Source: Protula sp. h YS-2021
Lineage: Eukaryota > Annelida > Polychaeta > Sabellida > Serpulidae
Length of the DNA: 64,000 bases
Direction: 5' to 3'
Assembly (NCBI GenBank): GCA_949752745.1
Contig: OX457028.1
Location: forward strand, 6,506,095-6,570,094
Below the pieces are notes generated by a model. It made no database searches. It was not told where the DNA came from and worked only from the letters and a program-made list of their open reading frames with translations. A program made the position numbers and the translations under genes. This document shows, piece after piece, positions 59,027 through 64,000 of this stretch (within the stretch, counting starts at the first letter, position 1; each line of letters begins with the position of its first letter).

Positions 59027-59671
59027 ATGGAGAACAAGACAAGCAACGCAGCGCAGCGCAGCAGCAGCTTTAAAATTAGTGCTAACTTAACCATTACTGT
59101 GGAGCATGGAGAATATGGGCCATTTCTACGCATTACACGTGGAGAGAGATGGTGTGCTTATTCACCATCTTTGTGGAAGATTGTATGTCAAAGCTTGGAA
59201 AATTTACGTGACATTGGCTTCAAACTATACTTAACGCAAACGAAGTGGCTTGAAGTCATTTCATACTTGGATAAGCGTTATGTGAGTTTTGTGCGAACAT
59301 CACGGTTTGAAGGGAAAGAATACACACATCACATCAACATGAATGATGGTGAATGGGAGACACTGCTTCAGGAGATGGACAACATCAACTCAGCCCTATC
59401 GCCATGTGAGGAATGTCATGTCATAACTCCTATCAAGCTGCGAAAGGATGGTCGGATGAAGGTGTCAAAGCTATCCAAGAAAAGACTGGCTGAAGTTCAG
59501 TTGGAGAACATGAATGTGCAAAATCAACTTGGACTTACCTGCGAGTATTGTGGTGCTTGTGGATATGTGGAGGATTATCATTGCCACTGTCACAAGTATA
59601 ATTGCAAGTTGTGTGAACCAAGCAACTTCTGCGGCAAGTGTGGAGTACTTAAAGTCTGTGAAGCAAAGTAA
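59027..59671 (+). CDS. Cys/His-rich C-terminal protein of the second element (214 aa)
   Basis: Start chosen at 59027 (GCAGCCATGG), 85 nt after the TATA box; a longer frame from 58937 would include the TATA box itself. Residues about 17-130 look like one globular domain, with alternating hydrophobic strands and Trp residues, vaguely reminiscent of PC4-type single-strand-binding folds (GKEYTHHINMNDGEWETLLQ), but this similarity is weak. A probable zinc-binding region (about 170-211) has CEYCGACG, CHCHKYNCKLC and CGKCG clusters, enough for two or more zinc ions. Nucleic-acid or protein binding is likely; function unknown. Only 24 bp separate it from the next start. Confidence 0.75.
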   Translation: MENKTSNAAQRSSSFKISANLTITVEHGEYGPFLRITRGERWCAYSPSLWKIVCQSLENLRDIGFKLYLTQTKWLEVISYLDKRYVSFVRTSRFEGKEYTHHINMNDGEWETLLQEMDNINSALSPCEECHVITPIKLRKDGRMKVSKLSKKRLAEVQLENMNVQNQLGLTCEYCGACGYVEDYHCHCHKYNCKLCEPSNFCGKCGVLKVCEAK

Positions 59672-59695
59672 AAGCCCACAAGACACTGAAACAAG

Positions 59696-60205
59696 ATGGA
59701 CGCATGTTTGAAAAATGCTTATATTGACTTGATGATTGCTAAACTTGCTTGCTGTGGCACTCCAGACTATCAACTTTATCATTTGGACGCTTTTTGGGAT
59801 GTTGTACATCATAGTCTTGATGTGATTGAACTACATTCAAGATTTCTTGGAGAATGTTATAAAATTGGAATAGAAGAAGAACCTGACTTTGACTTTGATG
59901 CTGCACTTTATTCTGCTCGCACTGATGTTGAAGTATATTTCACCGTGGTTGACTATTTGAGAGATTGCTGTAAAGAAGAAGAGGAAACCAAGCAGCTTTA
60001 TCAGGTAAGTTATATAAAACCTTTTTAATCATCTTTGTAACAACATAGTGAATTGTTTCTCAAAGACATAACAATGTTTTTCTTACTAGCAAATTTAGTT
60101 TTATGTGAGTGGTTTCAACGTAAACAAAGAAAGAATATGATAGAAGAGGCAGCAAATATATTAAAAGATATTTTATTACAGGAAGAAACCGACATGTCAG
60201 AATAA
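59696..60205 (+). CDS. small acidic protein of the second element, possibly spliced
   Basis: Exon 1 59696-60004, then a consensus donor (CAG/GTAAGT at 60005) and an acceptor (TTTTATTACAG ending at 60181), then exon 2 60182-60205 ending TAA. Joined in phase 0 they give a 110-aa protein ending EETDMSE. Without splicing the frame runs six more codons to a stop at 60028, also 110 aa. The protein is rich in Tyr, Asp and Glu with several Cys, with no recognised domain. Start context AAGATGG is good. The same interval can also be read as a separate small gene (60074-60205), so splicing needs RNA evidence. Confidence 0.65.
60011..60019 (+). promoter_or_regulatory. candidate TATA box within the putative intron
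   Basis: TATATAAAA starts 6 nt after the donor GT and 63 nt before the ATG of the 43-codon frame at 60074, the same spacing as other TATA/ATG pairs in this element. Confidence 0.45.
60074..60205 (+). CDS. possible small membrane protein (43 aa), alternative to the intron
   Basis: ATG at 60074 (ACAATGT) opens a frame MFFLLANLVLCEWFQRKQ... that continues through the putative intron and ends in the same EETDMSE tail. It has a hydrophobic N-terminus of about 11 residues, a basic cluster, then an amphipathic Glu/Ala/Leu helix. A TATA box precedes it by 63 nt. Either this gene or the spliced model, or both, may be real. Confidence 0.4.
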   Translation: MFFLLANLVLCEWFQRKQRKNMIEEAANILKDILLQEETDMSE

Positions 60206-60226
60206 AACAGCAGAAGCAAAGTCAAC

Positions 60227-60664
60227 ATGGAGAATCTTGTACTATTCAGCGGTCATAAGGACGTTCTTTCAAATATGTTTCCAACACGACTTGAAAAGTA
60301 TGGACATGTGTTCAACTCAAGTGAAGCTTTGTATCAATATGAGAAAGCAGTGTTTCATCACCGTTCAGATATTGCTTCAGCCATTGCTTCATGTAGAAAT
60401 GGATATGAAGCGAAACGTATTGCTAAAGGGATAAAACCATGTCCTTTATGGCATACAGTGAAGAGAAGCAAAATGCAAGATGTTTTACAAGTCAAACTGG
60501 ATCAGTGTGTATTGTTTCGCAACAAGTTGAAAGAATGTAAAGACAAAACTTTAGTTGAAGCAACGTATGATCATTGGTGGGGAGCTGGTGTGAAACATGT
60601 GTCATCTGAATATCCTGGTCAGAATATTATGGGAAAGTTGTTAGAAATGTTGTGTGAGGGTTAG
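60227..60664 (+). CDS. NADAR (YbiA-type) domain protein (145 aa)
   Basis: The whole protein matches the NADAR fold: FSGHKDVLSNMFPTRL at the N-terminus, GHVFNSSEALYQYEKA, and the C-terminal WWGAGV...YPGQNIMGKLLEML (compare W-G-G...G-x-N-x-L-G in the family). NADAR enzymes act as N-glycosidases on ADP-ribose-type or riboflavin-pathway substrates; some remove ADP-ribose from modified nucleic acids. In a virus-like element it could counter host ADP-ribosylation or alter NAD metabolism; that role is inference. Length is typical (about 150 aa) and the domain seems complete. Start context AACATGGAG is good, and a TATTAAAAG box lies about 68 nt upstream. Confidence 0.85.
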   Translation: MENLVLFSGHKDVLSNMFPTRLEKYGHVFNSSEALYQYEKAVFHHRSDIASAIASCRNGYEAKRIAKGIKPCPLWHTVKRSKMQDVLQVKLDQCVLFRNKLKECKDKTLVEATYDHWWGAGVKHVSSEYPGQNIMGKLLEMLCEG

Positions 60665-60774
60665 AGACTTTTTCATTTGCTTGCCAACCGTCATGGTGTG
60701 CAGACGTGTGGACATGTAAATTTGAAGTATGTTTAACTTGTGCTGCTTTGATTCAAGACTCACAAGACTGCACA

Positions 60775-61107
60775 ATGGCGGACATGACACTGAGACAATA
60801 TATTGTACAAAAAGCTTATTGTGAAGAAATGTTATCAGCTGTAAAAAAGTTTGCATATTTAGTCTGTCCTGCTTGTCAACATGAAGAGTGTCAAGAACAT
60901 ACTTGTCATTTTGCATCTGTTTATACATATTGGAATGAAGCTAAATATTACATACATTTAGATAAAGTGTTAGAGAATGCAAATCAACGTTGTGAGAAAT
61001 ATGGTGTAGATGCTATTACATTGGATGAACTCAGTCATTGGTTAGTGTTCATTGAAGACCAATGGTCTCCAGTTATTCATACCATTGTATCTATACTTGA
61101 TTTGTAA
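60775..61107 (+). CDS. Cys-rich small protein of the second element (110 aa)
   Basis: Start at 60775 (ACAATGGCG); the frame is open upstream to 60706 but the internal ATG has the better context. Near residues 31-46, CPACQHEECQEHTCH gives C-x2-C-x4-C-x4-C plus His, a likely zinc site. The rest is helical with aromatic residues and lacks a known domain. Followed by about 130 bp of AT-rich leader with repeated TAGTTATAAATACAT before the integrase. Confidence 0.65.
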   Translation: MADMTLRQYIVQKAYCEEMLSAVKKFAYLVCPACQHEECQEHTCHFASVYTYWNEAKYYIHLDKVLENANQRCEKYGVDAITLDELSHWLVFIEDQWSPVIHTIVSILDL

Positions 61108-61114
61108 ATATATG

Positions 61115-61196
61115 TTAGTTATAAATACATGTTAGTTATAAATACATATTAGTTAAGTTACTATGTTAGTTAAGTGATGATGGTTGAGTTATAAAA
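61115..61196 (+). promoter_or_regulatory. leader repeats and TATA box of the integrase operon-like block
   Basis: Repeated TAGTTATAAATACATGTTAG and GTTAGTTAAGT words are followed by TATAAAA at 61190-61196, 51 nt before the integrase ATG, with TTTCATTCGG (initiator-like) at 61224-61233. Confidence 0.55.
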
Positions 61197-61240
61197 TAAA
61201 AGCTGTTCTGTTGAGAAGGTGGTTTTCATTCGGTGTGATC

Positions 61241-62347
61241 ATGTCGACGTGGAAAGACTACTTGACCAATATTTACTTCAAACCTGGACAGCCTGGAGCA
61301 TTTGCTGGTCCTTACAAACTGTATCACATCTTAAGAAAACATAATCAAGCAGTCACACAGTCACAAGTGAAGAAATGGTTACAGGATCAAGATGCTTTCA
61401 GTTTACTCCAACCTGTCAAATACAGGTTCAAAAGACAACGTGTCATTACACGTGGCATTGATGACATGTGGGATATTGACTTGGCTGATATGGGAAACAT
61501 AGCTCCCTATAATGATGACATACACTTTTTACTCATTGTCATTGATGTGTTTTCCAAATATGTCTGGGTACAGCCAATACCTAATAAATCACATACCAGC
61601 GTCATACAAGCTTTCCAAAAGATTTTTCATGACACACGACGAAGACCGCGAACTCTAAGGTCTGATAAAGGAACAGAATTTAAAAACAGATGGGTAAAAG
61701 CATTTTTGAAGAAAGAAGGCATTCATGCTTATACCACAAAGAATGAAACCAAAGCTAACTTTGCTGAAAGAGTCATTCGTACTCTAAAGGGAATGATGTA
61801 TCGGTATTTTCTACATAATCAAACTTACCGTTACTTAGACATTCTTCCAGACTTGGTGTACAATTACAACCATAGACCTCATGGTTCTCTTCCTAATAAA
61901 TATGCTCCAGCCGAGATTCGTAAAGACAATGAATCAAAAGTGTGGAAGTATATGTATGTCGACAAACTGAAATTGAAACCGAAGAAGAAGAAGAAGTACA
62001 AATTTAACATTGGTGATCATGTTCGCATTTCTCACATTAAATATATGTTTCAACGCGATTATCACATCAAATGGACGCAAGAAGTCTTCATTGTCACACA
62101 TCGTTGTAAGAAGCAAGGAATACATTTATATCGTGTGAAAGACTTTTTAGACGAAGATATTGATGGACATTTCTATGAAGAAGAACTGCAGAAAGTGACC
62201 AAAGATATTGAATCTATTTATAGAATTGAAAAAGTCTTGAAAACACGTAAAAGACGAGGAGGAGGTGTGAAAGAATTATTTGTCAAGTGGTTAGGTTGGC
62301 CAAACAAGTTTAACAGTTGGGTGAAAGAAACAGACATTCAACAATGA
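61241..62347 (+). CDS. INT: Polinton-type integrase with chromodomain (368 aa)
   Basis: A DDE integrase of the retroviral-like superfamily that inserts the element's DNA into the host genome. Catalytic residues: D80 (WDIDLADM), D142 (LRSDKGTEF) and E176 (FAERVIRTLK), with 33 residues between the last two. An N-terminal region (1-70) precedes the core, a basic KPKKKKK linker follows (about 243-249), then an SH3-like segment, and a C-terminal chromodomain (about 325-366; YRIEKVL, FVKWLGWP, SWV) that should bind modified histone tails and guide insertion. The start at 61241 is preferred over 61184 because a TATA box lies at 61190. All catalytic residues are present and the frame is intact. Its stop overlaps the ATPase start (ATGA). 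Confidence 0.92.
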   Translation: MSTWKDYLTNIYFKPGQPGAFAGPYKLYHILRKHNQAVTQSQVKKWLQDQDAFSLLQPVKYRFKRQRVITRGIDDMWDIDLADMGNIAPYNDDIHFLLIVIDVFSKYVWVQPIPNKSHTSVIQAFQKIFHDTRRRPRTLRSDKGTEFKNRWVKAFLKKEGIHAYTTKNETKANFAERVIRTLKGMMYRYFLHNQTYRYLDILPDLVYNYNHRPHGSLPNKYAPAEIRKDNESKVWKYMYVDKLKLKPKKKKKYKFNIGDHVRISHIKYMFQRDYHIKWTQEVFIVTHRCKKQGIHLYRVKDFLDEDIDGHFYEEELQKVTKDIESIYRIEKVLKTRKRRGGGVKELFVKWLGWPNKFNSWVKETDIQQ

Positions 62348-63003
62348 AGCATCCATTTACATGTTTAGTCTCTGGACCTACAGGCAGTGGCAAAACGTCT
62401 CTGGTGAAGGAAATTCTAGAACAAAAGTTGATTAAACCCTCTCCAAAAAGCATTTTATGGCTCTATGCAGCAGATCAGCCTTTGTACAAGGGAATGAAAG
62501 GTGTGGAATTTTACCAAGGCATTCCAGATGACATTGAAGAGCGTTTTAACCCGAAGAAACCAAACTTACTTATCATTGATGACTTAATGACGAAATGTCA
62601 TAGTGATGAGCGTATGACACGTCTCTTTAGTGTTGGCAGCAGTCATCAAAATCTAAGCATTATCTTTATTGTACATAATTTATTCCACCATGGGAAAGAG
62701 ATGCGAAATATTAGTTTGAATACACATTATATCATTCTGTTTAAAAATCCGAGAGACAGTCAACAAATTAGTACATTGGCGCGGCAAATGTATCCTGGAA
62801 GATCTCAATTTCTCATAGAAGCCTATCAAGATGCTACTAGCAAACCTCATGGTTATTTATTCATTGATTTAAAACCAAAGACAAATGATCAACTACGTAT
62901 TCGTACGGGCATTTTACCAAAAGATACACATTATGTATATATTGATAAAGCAGTGTATGAACAAGAACCAACTCATTTGACCATTCGCAGTCAAGATGTC
63001 TAA
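62344..63003 (+). CDS. ATP: packaging-type ATPase of the FtsK/HerA group (219 aa)
   Basis: A P-loop ATPase predicted to pump element DNA into a capsid (A32/Polinton ATPase group). Walker A is GPTGSGKTS (residues 11-19), Walker B LLIIDD (75-80), followed by a polar sensor region FIVHN (108-112). Length is typical for Polinton ATPases (200-250 aa). The ATG at 62344 overlaps the integrase TGA; a frame nine codons upstream is also open. Its last 8 nt overlap the next gene. Presence beside a chromodomain integrase supports a virion-forming ancestry. Confidence 0.9.
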   Translation: MKHPFTCLVSGPTGSGKTSLVKEILEQKLIKPSPKSILWLYAADQPLYKGMKGVEFYQGIPDDIEERFNPKKPNLLIIDDLMTKCHSDERMTRLFSVGSSHQNLSIIFIVHNLFHHGKEMRNISLNTHYIILFKNPRDSQQISTLARQMYPGRSQFLIEAYQDATSKPHGYLFIDLKPKTNDQLRIRTGILPKDTHYVYIDKAVYEQEPTHLTIRSQDV

Positions 63004-63322
63004 ACGTATTCGAGCGAACCAGCCGTTTCTTCATTTGCTTGCACGCAGTGGACCTAAACGACGTAAATCCTTGCTACAGCAAGCTACAAAGGAGGAATTA
63101 ACAAGCTTGTTTGAAATTTGTTTGAATATATTGCAAGGACATTTACCCTTAAGCTCAAAACGGTTTAAGGAATTTAAACGTGAACGTCATACGCTTCGTA
63201 CTCTAGCAGATAAGAAGATATCCCTTCGACGAAAAAAGAAGTTGATTAATCAGAAAGGAGGATTCATTGGAGTTATTGCTAGATTGGCATTGCCCTTGTT
63301 AGCCAAACTACTGCTAAAATGA
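62996..63322 (+). CDS. short basic core-like protein (108 aa)
   Basis: Strongly basic, helical protein with a C-terminal RRKKKLINQKGGFIG followed by a hydrophobic tail (VIARLALPLLAKLLLK). Small basic proteins with a GG site and hydrophobic end accompany ATPase and protease genes in many Polintons and adintoviruses and have been likened to adenovirus core protein X; GG could be a maturation cleavage site. This assignment rests on remembered family appearance and position, not an alignment. It overlaps the ATPase end by 8 nt (ATGTCTAA) and the next gene's start by 4 nt (ATGA). Confidence 0.65.
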   Translation: MSKRIRANQPFLHLLARSGPKRRKSLLQQATKEELTSLFEICLNILQGHLPLSSKRFKEFKRERHTLRTLADKKISLRRKKKLINQKGGFIGVIARLALPLLAKLLLK

Positions 63323-63897
63323 AACATACGATGAAAATGGTCCTCATTCCTGAATATGAATATAAAATGTTGCTAGAAAAGAAGGGTAAAGATGGTGAAA
63401 TCAAAACGAAAGTGAATAAACTTTTACGTGGGAAACGAACACGTGAAAAGGCTATAGAAATATCTCAACTTCTTGGTCGTCATTTACGAACAAGTCAGTC
63501 TAGGCAGCAAAAGCCCTCATCATCATCACCACCTGAAAAGCCAGAAAAGTTATTTTTAAGTCATTTTCAACCTATCTATCATGGAAAAGTAACACAACTT
63601 TTAGCAGAACTGAAGAAATATGGTACGACATGGTCAGAGAAGAATGAACTTGTGTTGAAAACGGGCGATATTATAGCAAATTCCAACATGGTTGATTTGA
63701 TGAAAGAAGCATTGGTGGCGACAAGAAGAAAAGAACGAGCCATACCACCACATGGCTGGCATCCGTTTATCCAGGAAATTGTTGATGCTAATATTCCAAA
63801 AACAATGTTTAGTAAAAAGACCACTCGTGACGACATTACAACAGAAATGAAACAACGTCAACAAAGACGGTTTCCTGAAGGATGGGAAAATTTTTAA
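63319..63897 (+). CDS. Polinton-associated structural-type protein (192 aa)
   Basis: Begins with several Met codons (63319, 63331 and 63337); the first overlaps the preceding stop. The N-terminal half is basic (KLLRGKRTREK), a Ser/Pro/Lys linker is around residues 58-75, and the C-terminal half contains PPHGWHPFIQEI followed by DANIPKTMF and a basic tail ending GWENF. Proteins with a Trp/Phe-x-x-x-h-x-h-x-x-hPxxh tail of this kind recur next to core-like genes in animal Polintons, function unknown. No transmembrane or enzymatic motif. Its last 16 nt overlap the next small frame. Confidence 0.65.
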   Translation: MKHTMKMVLIPEYEYKMLLEKKGKDGEIKTKVNKLLRGKRTREKAIEISQLLGRHLRTSQSRQQKPSSSSPPEKPEKLFLSHFQPIYHGKVTQLLAELKKYGTTWSEKNELVLKTGDIIANSNMVDLMKEALVATRRKERAIPPHGWHPFIQEIVDANIPKTMFSKKTTRDDITTEMKQRQQRRFPEGWENF

Positions 63898-64000
63898 CAT
63901 GGCTGAAAGAGCTATGTTGTTGTTGTGAGGAAGATAAATCAACTATTCCTGTGAAGATCAGATGTACAATTGCTTGTTGTGAAGGAGAAGTCATAGATCA
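63882..64000 (+). CDS. small MG...CCCC protein, cut by window end
   Basis: ATG at 63882 opens a frame still open at 64000 (at least 39 codons), overlapping the 192-aa gene by 16 nt. It begins MGKFLTWLKELCCCC, then acidic residues, then a strand-like segment with further Cys (CTIACCEG). A glycine at position 2 with clustered Cys suggests N-myristoylation/palmitoylation and membrane association, though the fit to the myristoylation consensus is only partial. Function is unknown, and the C-terminus lies outside the window. Confidence 0.5.
   Translation, partial: MGKFLTWLKELCCCCEEDKSTIPVKIRCTIACCEGEVID

Larger units (their letters stand above)
55757..64000. mobile_element. Polinton-like (Maverick/adintovirus-type) element, left part
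   Basis: The left end is inferred at AGTAGGGTGAAAACGTTGG, where the duplicated exon is interrupted right after CAGCAC, the expected 6-bp target duplication. At least 8.2 kb of the element lies in the window and its right end is outside. Contents: subterminal palindromes, a RING gene on the minus strand, C-tract array, then at least ten plus-strand genes including a chromodomain integrase and a packaging ATPase. These two genes together define the Polinton/adintovirus group; polymerase B, protease and capsid genes are not in view. Confidence 0.85.

Noticed and set aside
61184..61240. N-terminal extension of the integrase (19 codons)
   Set aside because: The TATA box at 61190 lies inside it.

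Overview
This window is invertebrate nuclear DNA: spliced GT-AG genes are separated by very large amounts of minisatellite and microsatellite sequence. An ankyrin/SOCS-box gene, an SLC18B1-type transporter and Polinton (Maverick) elements fit a marine spiralian, probably a mollusc, but that is an inference from gene content and repeat style; no marker here fixes the taxon.

Layout. 1-3.8 kb: non-coding sequence with G-tracts and an 18-bp satellite. 3810-11814: a complete 8,005-bp Polinton-like element with a 6-bp target duplication (GCGTTC on both sides). Its terminal inverted repeats are about 3.2 kb each, and its unique centre carries one zinc-finger gene. 12.3-14.3 kb (minus strand): an ankyrin-repeat/SOCS-box (ASB-type) gene whose first exon was not found. 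14.3-21.2 kb: microsatellites and minisatellites. 21.2-24.7 kb (minus): a complete four-exon ankyrin-repeat gene reconstructed as 446 aa. 25.6-33.9 kb: a chain of minisatellites with units of 41, 30 and 39 bp. 34.4-35.8 kb (minus): a single coding exon for an unrecognised charged 467-aa protein. 36-44 kb: non-coding sequence with more minisatellites and a 550-bp inverted-repeat element. 44.3-55.6 kb (minus): ten exons of an SLC18B1-like major-facilitator transporter, lacking its N-terminal exon(s). 51.4-54.7 kb, inside its largest intron, is an inverted-repeat-bounded element.

55757 to the window end: the left part of a second Polinton-like element, inserted in a tandem duplicate of a transporter exon. 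It carries a divergent RING-finger gene, then a plus-strand series: a repeat-rich acidic protein, two unknowns including a Cys/His-rich one, a possibly spliced small gene, a NADAR-domain protein, a Cys-rich protein, a chromodomain integrase, a packaging-type ATPase, a short basic core-like protein, a 192-aa protein, and the start of a small Cys-cluster protein. Polymerase, capsid and protease genes would lie off the right edge if it is complete.

The two Polinton-like elements are related. Both begin AGTAG, and both share a subterminal block of about 40 bp and poly-G/poly-C tract arrays. Genes in both have a TATA box about 50-85 nt before a good Kozak ATG, and both carry palindromic bZIP-type sites (TGCTGACTCAGCA, TGACGTCA). 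The first looks like a non-autonomous relative that needs integrase and replication enzymes supplied in trans by something like the second. From the integrase onward, genes overlap by 4-16 nt, unlike the spaced, TATA-preceded genes before it.
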